Part shown: in pieces, positions 54,801-64,000 of the stretch
How positions within the stretch are numbered: the first letter of the stretch is position 1
How the letters are laid out: every line of letters begins with the position of its first letter
Assembly: GCA_963576565.1 (NCBI GenBank)
Contig: OY755042.1
Span: forward strand, 744,001 to 808,000
From: Aspidapion aeneum
Lineage: Eukaryota > Arthropoda > Insecta > Coleoptera > Brentidae
Reading direction: 5' to 3'
DNA length: 64,000 bases
The notes under the pieces: model-generated
What the model was told of the DNA's origin: nothing
Database searches by the model: none
What the model saw: the letters and a program-made list of their open reading frames with translations, nothing else
Translations under genes and position numbers: made by a program

Positions 54801-55223
54801 GTGGAATTTGACATATGTGAGACAGTGGTGGGGGGCACGCTGCTGTATGGAATGGAGACATGTCGCGTGGCAGAAATGGAAAGTGTCGAAATGGATGCAA
54901 TAAGAAGATCAATGAGAATATCTAGAACAGATTATATAAGAAATGAAATCATAAAAGAAAGAATGAGAATCGAGGGAAGCATAACGGATGACATCACTAA
55001 AAGACAACTGATATGGTACGGCCATGTACAACGGATGAACGACGAAAGATTACCAAAGCAGGTCCTAGAATGGCAACCAATAGGGCGCAGAAAAAGGGGG
55101 CGTCCTAAACTAGAATGGCAACAGTCAATCCAAAGATCAATGAGTCAAAAAAATCTGACAGATGATTGTCAGGATCGAAGGAGGTGGAGAATAGGCGTCG
55201 GACAACGTAGAAAAACGTTCTAA
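54801..55223 (+). pseudogene. LINE 3' end: C-terminal part of an endonuclease/RT polyprotein
   Basis: The frame reads LLYGMETCRVAEMESVEMDA, ITKRQLIWYGHVQRMNDERL, PKQVLEW and GRRKRGRPKLEWQQSIQRSM, ending at TAA. The LYG.E.W...., RRQL.W.GHV.RM..ERLPK and RRRGRP...W motifs are typical of the C-terminus of CR1/RTE-like LINE polyproteins. It is followed by a TAG-trinucleotide run at about 55228-55245, plausibly the microsatellite tail used at insertion. Strongly 5'-truncated. Confidence 0.85.
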
Positions 55224-55309
55224 ACCGACATAGTAGTAGTAGCAGCAAATACACACAGTAGACCCACGATTTTAGATCAATCTTTCGTCTACCACTGGTT
55301 GGAAATATA

Positions 55310-55950
55310 CAGTGTGTCCACGTAAGTTGGCGGCATATGGGAAACTTTTTTATTATTAGCTTTACGAAAAAAAGTTATTCTTCATAAAAAGTTCTGCATG
55401 GTCCAAAACCTAAAATGCAACCATCAGATGTTAATTTTTTTTAGTCATATTACGAGGTTTGTCAAAAAATGTGATTTTTGCTCTAGAGTAAAGTACCTTT
55501 CTTTTTGACAATATCGAAAATTGTTATAAAGAAAAGATGTTTAGAATTAAAAATAGCTTTCAAATATTCAACATTGTTTATTTACATTAAAAAAATATTT
55601 TTTTCTACATTTTCTCTGCGATTACGTTGGAAATTTAAGTTTGCACATTAAATAAAAAAATATATTTTTTTAACGTAAATAAACAATGTTGAATATTTGA
55701 AAGTTATTTTTAATTCTAAACAACTTTTTTTTATAACAATTTTCGATATTGTCAAAAAGAAAGATACTTTACTCTAGAGCAAAAATCACATTTTTTGACA
55801 AACCTCGTAATATGACTGAAAAAAATTAACATCTGATGGTTGCATTTTAGGTTTTGGACCATGCAGAACTTTTTATGAAGAATAACTTTTTTTCGTAAAG
55901 CTAATAATAAAAAAGTTTCCCATATGCCGCCAACTTACGTGGACACACTG
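55310..55950. mobile_element. 641-bp Tc1/mariner-type palindromic MITE
   Basis: Ends CAGTGTGTCCACGTAAGTTG and CAACTTACGTGGACACACTG, flanked by TA at 55308-55309 and 55951-55952. The arms pair almost perfectly (for example GGTCCAAAACCTAAAATGCA with its inverse) to a centre near 55630. Confidence 0.9.
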
Positions 55951-55959
55951 TATATACCA

Positions 55960-56560
55960 ATAGTAGTAGTAGCTAGTCACAAGCCACTAAGTCGTAGCTA
56001 CTTTTTCGCGGCTTCTAGCGACTACCAAGTGTTGAAAAAAACGTGCTTTAAAAATCAGAATTGGCGGGTTATAACGACATATAAAAACTTGAAGTTTATG
56101 GACAATAATATATTTCTTTATAAGAATGAAATCTCAATAAAACTTTAAAATTGATATATTATATTATCAGGTAACATTAAAAATAATTTAATAAAATATT
56201 TATTGTTTACCACCACCCTTGTGCAAAAGGAATGTAATAAAAATAAACAAGTTTAAAATAATTGCACAAAAAACTAAAATAATTGCACAAAAAATAAGCA
56301 TAACCAATCGTGTACCTAAATAATGCATAAAACTTTTTATATAATACAAAAAAAATTTCGTTATTTTTTTAAAATATTGTCAACCATACATTTCGGTTTT
56401 TTTTTTGGCAATGGTTTTTGCACGATGAAACGAAAAAACCGTCGTTTAAAATTTTAAAAAAACTTATAATACAACAAAATACGCCAAGCATAAAAAACAA
56501 TATTGAAATATGGAAAAAAGGATAAAAGAATACGTGTAACAAGTATTTATTTTATAAACA
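55960..56560. other. Unassigned AT-rich segment
   Basis: Starts with another TAG-rich patch (55961-55975) and continues with AT-rich sequence. No supported feature. Confidence 0.4.
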
Positions 56561-56601
56561 ACAAGTGCAATTAAAGAAAGAAAAATAAGAAAAAAGTTTT
56601 C

Positions 56602-56673
56602 TGCTTTGGCCGGGGATCGAACCCGGGATCTCTTGCTATCTAGGCAAACATTCTACCACTGAACCACCGAAGC
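56602..56673 (-). tRNA. tRNA-Gly-like gene, AGA loop, slightly decayed
   Basis: A minus-strand copy with the same anticodon loop CTAGATA and T arm as the gene at 695. The D loop is one base shorter (GTGGTAGAAT, as in normal tRNA-Gly), and one acceptor-stem base has changed (CCAAAGC), leaving a C-A mismatch. Probably less likely to be functional. Confidence 0.5.
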
Positions 56674-56868
56674 CACACATAAATTTTCGGAAAACTTCTA
56701 TCTATGCGTGCCGCGGTGTCTCAATACAAGAACGAGAGACACTCAGGTATTAACAGGTTAATACCTGAGTGTCTCTCGTATTAACAGGTTAATACCTGAG
56801 TGTCTCTCGTTCTTGTATTGAGACACCGCAGCCTGCATCGATAGAAATTTTCCGAAAATTTATGTATG

Positions 56869-56941
56869 GCTTCGGTAGTTTAGTGGTTAGAATGTTTGCC
56901 TAGATAGCAAGAGATCCCGGGTTCGATCCCCGGCCGAAGCA
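56869..56941 (+). tRNA. tRNA-Gly-like gene, AGA loop, third copy
   Basis: The acceptor stem GCTTCGG/CCGAAGC is intact, with loop CTAGATA and T arm CCGGG-TTCGATC-CCCGG. The D arm differs slightly (GTAGTTTAGTGG). The T6 run follows six bases later, as in the other copies. Confidence 0.58.
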
Positions 56942-56990
56942 GAAAACTTTTTTCTTATTTTTCTTTCTTTAATTTCACTTGTTGTTTATA

Positions 56991-57659
56991 GTTTTAGGTC
57001 CTTGCATTATTTGCAATTTGGTATTTCATAAGTATTTATTTGTTTTTTACGTTTTGTAAATACCTCAGGGAAGTTGTTCGAAGTATTTTATGTATTCCAG
57101 TTGTTATTTCTTTTATTTTAAAATTGTGTGACATACAGATATAATTAAAGACTTCACACAATAATTTAAAAAAATTTCGTGATAATATTAAATCTGTGTT
57201 TTCGGGCATATTTTTGCGTAAATACCCCAATAGTTTGGAACGAAATGTAGGTCCTTTAGATCTTTCTGCCCGATAAGCAAGTAATTACTATTTAACTGAA
57301 AAAAAACTGGTTGTGTAAAGTGGTACAGACTGATTACGAGAAATATATACACTACATGTAGATTTGTAAAAGTATCTTCAAAAAATACATTTAAAAAAAT
57401 TGACTAATTTCGATTCAGGGCACTTTACGCGATGTAGGTTATGTAATGTTCCCAGTTAAAAATATATTTAGTACGTATAATTATTTAAAAATGATATTGT
57501 ATACCAAACTAGAAGAATTCGCTAGTCCAAAGCTGGTGGGGGCGGAGCGTCGTCAAAGTTCTGAAAAATAAAAAATAATCCATATAAAAATTAGAAATAT
57601 TTAAACTTCAAATTTGATTTAAAAATGTTGTTTTCTGAATATCGCAGATTGCTGATGTA
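56991..57659. other. Unassigned AT-rich segment
   Basis: No gene, RNA or repeat that I can support. Confidence 0.4.
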
Positions 57660-57869
57660 CAGTCGGGGACTTTTTAAATGGCCGCCCGTGAAAATAAAAA
57701 ATATTCTTATTTGAAATTCGGAAAATTAATTTAAACCAAAATAAAAAAATTGTTAACTTTACCTCTGTATGTATACATAAAAATTTAAAAATGTATATTT
57801 TTTCATTTCTTTCAGTGATTAATTTTGACAGAAAAAAAATACACCGGCAATTTAAAAAGTCCCCGACTG
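57660..57869. mobile_element. 210-bp MITE of the CAGTCGGGGAC family
   Basis: Ends CAGTCGGGGACTTTTTAAAT and TTTAAAAAGTCCCCGACTG with TA on both sides (57658-57659 and 57870-57871). The same terminal 11 bp bound the 3.4-kb element at 10788-14212. Confidence 0.85.
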
Positions 57870-57871
57870 TA

Positions 57872-59373
57872 CAGCGTGTCCCATTTTCGATGAGATTAAA
57901 TGGGAAACTCGGTTATTATTAAAGATATCGATTTTCTGATTGCACCTTACCGTGCTCTTTTTTTGAGCCCTTAAAAATGGCTTAATCAGATTTTTGCTAT
58001 ACCCCGTGGTTTCGCTAATACAGGGAGTTTTTGAAAAAATTGTATTTTTAATAATCTCTTGTATCTCGCTTATTTTGCGAGATACTTTTATTCTGTAAAA
58101 ACATTTTTATGGCAACTTTTTTAGAAGAAAATAATGACGTCAATTTTTTTAAATATTGTTTAGTTTTTCAGATATGCTATTTATCATAAAAAAATTAAAT
58201 ACGGACCTGGATTTTTTTATTACTATTTTGATTGGTTTCATGCTAGTATTATCATAAAATAATACAAAATTAAAAATTTTTTGTTTTAAGGTTAAAAAAA
58301 ATATTTAATATTTAAAAAAAATTAGTCCAAACCTGGATATTTCCAACATAAATAAAAACTAAAAATTGCTAGTTAAACAATTTTTAGTTTAACTGTTTTG
58401 ATACTTAGCATATTAAAATGGTTTTACGTTAATTTACAGATTTATTTAAAACAAAGTCAACGAAAAATACAAAAAAAAAACAAATTATAAAAAATAACTA
58501 ATTTTTCTGATTACCATTATGTGTAAGACATTGTTGGCATTTTTGAGTAATTTTTCTTAACCCATTTTGCATAAAAATATTTCTGCCATTTAAATATTGG
58601 GATTTTGTTGCTTGAATGAAGCAGTCAAACATATCACATTTTTCAAAATTTTGATATGGTCGATTTCTAGCCAGTTTAAAATAATTGTAAGCCATTCACA
58701 AAAATGACAAGTAAAATGACAATGTCAATTCCACGCTTTTGTTTTGTAAATTTCACGACCTGCTGTTCGGTTCTCAAATAATTAGTATGATATTATTTTT
58801 GTAACTTTTTAACGTTTTTTACTTTATTTATAAATCTTTTAATTATCATTTCAAAACAGGTAAACTAAAAATCGTTCAACTAGTGTGTCTTGCAATTTTT
58901 AATTTATAATTACGTTGGAAATTTCCAGGTTCGGACTATAATTTTTTTTCAAATATTAAATAGTTTTTTTAACCTTAAATCAAAAAAATATTAAAGTTTT
59001 ATCATTTTAAGGTAATAATAGCATGGAACTAATCAATCCGTATTTAATTTTTTTATGATAAATACTATATCTCAAAAACTAAACAATATTTTTAAAAATT
59101 GACAACGTCATTATTTTGCTCTAAAAAAGTTGCCATAGAAAGGTTTTTACAGAATAAAAATATCTTGCAAAATAACCGAGATACAAGGAATTAATTAAAA
59201 TGCAATTTTTTCAAAAACTCCCTGTATTAGCGAAACCACGGGGTATAGCAAAAATCTGATTACACCATTTTTAAGGGCTCCCAAAAAGAGCACGGTAAGG
59301 TGCAATCAGAAAATCGATATCTTTAATAATAACCGAGTTTCCCATTTAATCCCATCGAAAATGGGACACGCTG
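57872..59373. mobile_element. 1.5-kb palindrome with CAGCGTGTCCC ends, TA-flanked
   Basis: CAGCGTGTCCCATTTTCGAT is mirrored at the right (ATCGAAAATGGGACACGCTG). Arms of ~700 bp pair through GATATCGATTTTCTGATTGC and CCCCGTGGTTTCGCTAATAC. TA at 57870-57871 is shared with the adjacent MITE; TA at 59374-59375 lies inside a pogo transposase fragment. Non-coding. Confidence 0.88.
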
Positions 59374-59494
59374 TACCCACTCCATACTTCAGAGCTAAAG
59401 CTTTGCCAGTAAGGCTACCACTCTTTAATGCATTAATAATCTCTGACTTCTCTTTTATGACCAAAGTTTTATGTTTCCTTTTGATTGGAGCCAT
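59374..59494 (-). pseudogene. pogo/Tigger-like transposase, N-terminal fragment
   Basis: The minus-strand ATG is at 59494. The protein reads MAPIKRKHKTLVIKEKSEII, NALKSGSLTGKALALKYGVG and is then cut at a TA by the palindrome. KRK.KTL.I..K.EII..L..G......A..YGVG is the N-terminal CENP-B/pogo helix-turn-helix. The catalytic domain is not present within the window next to it. Confidence 0.8.
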
Positions 59495-59638
59495 TCTCGA
59501 CACGACCGTGACGTATAATCTTGCCTCCGCCCGAAAAGCTGGATGAGAACTGCTGAATGCGGCCTTTGACCCCACACATCGCATCAAATCAACCAAATTA
59601 CAGGTTAAAACCTGAATTATTTTTTTTTTAACCTAATT

Positions 59639-59957
59639 AGTGTCCTTAAATGTTTTTAGTTGATAGTTGGTTGTTGGGGTAGTGTGTCCTTAGGACACTA
59701 ATTAAGTTAAATTGAAGATAACTTGGGTAAAAAAATTGAATTCTTTGGTGATTTAAGAAGAGAACATGGTCAAGAGGTTCTATCTATAGTTAAGAATACA
59801 TACAAAAATAATCACTGATAAAGGTTTAAACAATAAACCGAAACGTTTGCAATCATTTGAACAGTTACATGAATTTGTTTGTCCTACCCCAACAACCAAC
59901 TATCATCTAAAAACATTTAAGGACACTAATTAAGTTAAATTGAAGATAACTTGGTCA
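59639..59957. repeat. Inverted and direct repeats around AGTGTCCTTAAATG
   Basis: AGTGTCCTTAAATGTTTTTA near 59639 is inverted near 59905-59927, with the inner arms GTTGGTTGTTGGGGTAG/CTACCCCAACAACCAAC. GGACACTAATTAAGTTAAAT is also directly repeated at 59693 and 59921. It is a small composite element; the middle is non-repetitive and without an obvious product. Confidence 0.6.
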
Positions 59958-59961
59958 AACA

Positions 59962-60395
59962 ATATTATTGAAATTTGTTTTTTTTGTTACATAGAAGGGT
60001 TTAACCTTTTACAGAAAAGGATATTAACTTTATACTTTTAAATTCGAGGGGTACCCTAAAGACTGCATTAAAGAGGGTGGTTTCTAAAACTGTCCACTGT
60101 TCTAGCGAAAAACGATGAAATTAATTTTTTATAGTACTATTCATTCCGCTTCTTTTGATGTATCAGTTATCATCCTAGCTTTGATAGTTAGCTGTACAAC
60201 CAACCTAAAATATACAATTTTGTAAAAATTTCATGTTTTCGGCTCCAAAATCGATTTTTTTCTTAAAACTTATAAAAGATATGACAATGGTCAGAAAAAG
60301 TAAAATTAAAAGTACTATAAAAAATTACTCTTAACGTTTTTCGCTAGGATGCATCGTTTCGCTGCAAATTCACTTTTTCAATATTCTTGTGAACG
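59962..60395. repeat. Partial copy of the 48001-49493 palindrome
   Basis: Shares GTTTTTTTTGTTACATAGAAGG, CATTCCGCTTCTTTTGATGT and GGATGCATCGTTTCGCTGCA with that element, covering the centre and inner arms. Confidence 0.7.
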
Positions 60396-61548
60396 CCCAA
60401 GTAACATTTTTTTATTTATAGCAGAAGCTAAAATGTTGCCAGCGCCTTTCCTTAACACCATTAGTTTCAATGTTTGGTCGCTAGCACGTTCCCATTACCC
60501 TTATATACCCCTTAGACCTCCTAAATGGGACTCCCCAATTGGTGATAGCAACCTATGTATTTAACTCACTATAAAACCAAAAGAAATAAACTCCAGCTTC
60601 GCCCTCTAGCGGTTCCACCAGTATAGAACCTTTTAGAGCCTATAGCTATTTTATGCCAGGTTCTAAAAGCAACTCAGAAACATCCTCTATCCTATTATAA
60701 AACTAGATTTGGTAATTTGGTATCCTGGCGATTCTGTTGAATACCATAATACCTTTAGAGTAAAGAAGTTTTCCTATAAAAGCTATGGCGATATTTTAGA
60801 TTCACAATGGCTATATAAAATAATTTAGGTCACAAAATTGCTAAAAATGTTAGAGTCCCAAAATTATTTTATCACATAAAAATATACCGAGTTTGTCGTT
60901 TTGTTGATGATCAAATTGCCTGCCAGATTTATTTTTCTGATAAAATCGTATCTGAAAAGCTCTCAAAACAAGCGCGCCAGCTCAAAAATGCTTTTTAATA
61001 GTTTTTTGATAACAAAATAACAAATATTTAAAATAAAAAAATATATAATTTACACTATTCACCATTAACAAAGTCTGTTTGGTTTACATAAATCAAAATT
61101 AAAGTAAAATTATTGTTAAAAAACACTGCTAAAACGACTAGATAAATATGTTCTCTTTACAATATTTTTTAAATAAATTTATATACGCCATTATGGTTTT
61201 ATAGTGGTTACTTGGTTTTATTTGTTACTGTATCGCAACAAGGATTTTTGAGTGCCCTTATGAAACCAACAAAAAAGAACAAGTAAACAGTCAACATAAC
61301 CTCACTTAAATTTTTTGTATTTGTTTTTTAAAGTGTTTAAAAGCGTATAATTCATCACTTTTAAATGTTTTTTATCGTGCAATTTCGACACAATCGAGAG
61401 GGCCAGTGCAATGATATTCGTTGTGCCTGCAGGTTGGAGGGCAACCTCTTATCTAGGCCTGGGTGTCCTACCCAGGAGGACGGAAACTCAACAATTATTA
61501 ATTATTGGGCTTTAAATAATCAATCTTGCAATAGGTAGGTACCAATCT
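60390..61548. repeat. 1.15-kb dispersed repeat, copy 2
   Basis: Collinear with 34203-35345. The end is interrupted by CCCAAC element copy C: the repeat reads ...ACCAATCT, then the element, then CTGTACC, where copy 1 reads AAACTGTACT. Confidence 0.8.
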
Positions 61549-63686
61549 CCCAACTAACATTTATAGTAGCGGCTACATGTTCTAAAGGCTTTGCTACTTT
61601 CTTATAGTAGAAATGTGGTGATCCCAACCAAAATTTGTTACTTTTTAGTTCTAACTACTATTTAGTATCAGGAAATAGTAGATGTTTCGTAAAAACGACC
61701 CTCTAAACTACTTCTTAGGATTGTTTCTTGATAGTCGATTCTGATAGTCTTCTCTACCACAATAGGACGTTGCTAAGGTTTTACTTTCTTTTTAGTCGTT
61801 ATTTCGTAGTCGCCCTGACTTTTATATCCTACTTAATTACCACTAGAAAGTTAAGCTTCATTGGAGTCCCAAACAAGTGTATCCGACAACTACATTATAA
61901 CTTTAATTTTTACCACAAAAGTTTGTGTCATCATAGTAACATCTGATGTAACAATGTAGACAAAATAACTTTGTAGATCAACTTTAAAGCCGCAACTACT
62001 TTGACTTTTTTTTAATGTCGATCTTTTAAAGTAATCTCTCCTTCCTGTTTCTACTTTGAAGACGTAGAATTTTTGAAGTCGCATCTTTGTCGCACACATT
62101 CTTAACCCTACTTTTTGTGGCTCCTTTTATAATATGGGAATATTAGGAATAGTTTTGCAAATATTTTTTTAACTACCTTGAGCAGTCCATTTTTTCGAGG
62201 TCATTGCTTGACCATTTTGCAAAACAATCAAAATGCAAAATATTGATCCAAAGTATCGAGTACCGCACACGGATTTTAAGAATTCCCTGGTCCATGCTTA
62301 ATCTCCATCCTTAATCTTTTACGCTACTTGTTGCTGTTCTATTCACTGTCTTTACGGTCGTTCGTGGTTTGTGCTGTGGCACCACCCTATCGCCATCGTA
62401 ACCTTCTTGTGCGGACTAAACCGAATTCGTTTATCTGTGCCTCTTGTGCTGACGTGTCGTGTCTCACTGTGATTCATTTTATGTGTTGAGCTTGGGTCAA
62501 TAATTCTTTTTGGTTTTCTTCAAATTTGTGCTGTTGTTAAAGCTTGGTTTGAAGTGAATAAACTTAAATTTGTACTGTGTTACATTTTAAAAAACTCTTT
62601 TTATTGGCACTTCATTTATTGTTCTAATGGAATTTAATTTATCTTGTTTTTGTTTTAAAACCTACCACAAATTCACGCTCGTACATAACCTATAAGCAGT
62701 GGTGTTGTTGTTGACAGAAACGGCAAATGACAAGTGGCGACACCCCAATAACTTGAGGGTAGTAGTTATACTTATCGCGTGGTTCCTATCACTCTGTAGA
62801 CGTTTTCTAGTGGCGAAAGCTAGTTAATAATACGTTTCTGCAACGAAGGAGTAGAAATTCGAGTGTGTTATCTAGAACTAAAAAGGAATGCCGACATAAA
62901 AGTCGTAAGTGACACGTTGCCGTAACTTAGGCTCACTTTCAAGTAACCCTTTCGACTATCAGGGAATATAGTTTGGGACGCCATGTTTTTATTTAAGAAA
63001 GAAAATTTAATATTTTTGTTGTCGTTTTATGAGCTCATATTAAAGAGCTATACTATTTTAGAAACAAATTAGTTGAAGCTTACCAAAAATGCTCTTCTTA
63101 AGCACCATTTGTTGGAGTTAACTGTCGATTATGAAAACATAACCTCCAAAATCACAACACAAAAATTCCATCAGCTACCAGAAAACGGCTCAATTTTACG
63201 GGCGCATCGGTTTTTTGCAATATATATAATGCATGTTATACAAAAAAACTTTGCGTCGCACTCGAATTTTGATCCTCTGCTCGTAAATTCTCACACTTTT
63301 GGATAACATAGTTCATATTATAACCATAACCAAACAAAAAAACTAAGCGAGTCTGTTTACTGTTGTGTCCACCATATTGTGTAACAATTCTAACAAAAAG
63401 AAACGATTATATTATTTGCAACTACATCGCAACTTTTATGCCATTACGGAAAAAAAACAGCCTCTACGACGTAGTAGATACCTGGCTACGACGTAGTAGT
63501 GTAGTTGTTACTACAGTGACTTTAAACACTTGGCCAAGTAGTTATAACCAGAAATTGGTTCCCCACTTAGGGAATTATAACGTCGCTGTATGGTATACTG
63601 AGACGTAGCGGGAGTACGTTGCGGTTACTTTTAAGAAATTCTTTCTAGTTGGGGTTTCGTCGTTACAACTTTAAATGTTTGTTGGG
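61549..63686. mobile_element. CCCAAC element, copy C (2138 bp, longest)
   Basis: Ends CCCAACTAACATTTATAGTA and TTTAAATGTTTGTTGGG with CT on both sides (61547-61548 and 63687-63688). Nearly identical to copy B throughout, with 25 extra bases near 62490. The subterminal region is rich in TAGTAG and ACTACGACGTAGTAG-type words. No transposase. Confidence 0.9.
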
Positions 63687-64000
63687 CTGTACCTAGGATA
63701 TCTATTATTTTTACCAGAAATACCTAAAAAAATAAAACACGAAAGTATTTACTTACTTCTGTTAGAACCCTTAAGGAAACAAGGTTTTATATGGCCCCCT
63801 ATTTAAATAATATTTAATATACAGCTATGGGTAACTATAAATAAAAAAGAATTAAGTTTACCTTTAAGCCTTCCTATAAAACCTTTTTAAAATGCCTAAA
63901 AGTAATGGCAAAAACCAAAAGTCTAAAGTTTATATTTAGCACTCTTAAAAACCTTAAGGAAACTAGGTTCTATATGGCCGCCTATCTAATCATATTTACT
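63687..64000. other. Window end, unassigned
   Basis: AT-rich. CTTAAGGAAAC.AGGTT..ATATGGCC is repeated twice (63769 and 63951), so a further repeat may begin here. Confidence 0.4.

Larger units (their letters stand above)
56575..56990. repeat. Head-to-head pair of tRNA-containing units
   Basis: Two copies of the unit seen at 614-803 face each other. The left is on the minus strand, the right on the plus strand, and the ACCTGAGTGTCTCTCG motif is repeated at the centre (56735-56815). The outer ends are the T-rich tails GAAAGAAAAATAAGAAAAAA and its inverse. Confidence 0.8.

Noticed and set aside
41181..63608. Repeated 70-80-residue frames (starting MIVDSDSLLYHN, MKLTKNALLKHH, and others)
   Set aside because: They lie in the three CCCAAC element copies. 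Frames differ in length between copies because of single-base differences, and none resembles a transposase.

Overview
This window is AT-rich nuclear DNA of an arthropod, most likely an insect. It contains one confidently recognised host gene spread over about 27 kb and otherwise consists almost entirely of transposable elements, satellites and palindromes. Support for an insect is indirect: spliced eukaryotic gene structure, a mix of jockey-like LINEs, Penelope, mariner with a DUF4817-like domain, pogo, hAT, P-like and PIF-like elements, and no sign of bacterial gene organisation. I cannot name the species; a beetle or another insect with a large genome is plausible.

The host gene is ZCCHC8, the CCHC zinc-knuckle scaffold of the nuclear exosome targeting (NEXT) complex. 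It is on the + strand with six coding exons: 15967-16303, 19770-19978, 29668-30332, 33062-33368, 37047-37223 and 42398-42988. All junctions are GT-AG with compatible phases and encode 761 residues. Exon 3 carries the zinc knuckle, exon 4 the PSP domain, and exon 6 the C-terminal segment that in human ZCCHC8 binds the helicase MTR4. Five of its ten splice sites have a recognisable repeat or element starting within about 35 bp: donors 2, 4 and 5 and acceptors 5 and 6. Acceptor 4 and possibly donor 3 are similar.

Upstream (1-15.9 kb): a LINE fragment, a tRNA-like gene in a repeated unit, small inverted repeats, a 142-bp tandem array (1.9-2.8 kb), a 1.06-kb tandem duplication full of hairpins (4.2-6.3 kb) interrupted by another element (6.3-8.1 kb), a possible isolated first exon at 9343-9470, and a 3.4-kb TA-flanked TIR element that contains six ~500-bp tandem units (10.8-14.2 kb).

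Introns (16.3-42.4 kb): intron 1 holds a ~150-bp satellite with a 4-unit higher-order duplication. Intron 2 holds minisatellite-bearing TIR elements, foldbacks and a three-layer nest of insertions. Intron 3 has a LINE RT fragment and a 458-bp tandem array. Intron 4 has a PIF-like MITE, a dispersed repeat and a pogo-like end against exon 5. Intron 5 has a mariner relic split by a 1.5-kb palindrome, then a PIF-like MITE split by a third element.

Downstream (43-64 kb): a Penelope 3' fragment with a GIY-YIG domain split by a 2.1-kb element, a 1.7-kb TIR element with repeated internal motifs, several near-perfect palindromes, a hAT with clean 8-bp duplications, a P-like relic, a LINE end, an inverted pair of tRNA-like genes, a truncated pogo transposase, and a second complete copy of the 2.1-kb element at 61549-63686. 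That family (TIR CCCAAC, 2-bp target duplications of varying sequence, three copies, empty sites visible in the window) is the best candidate here for an under-described mobile element.
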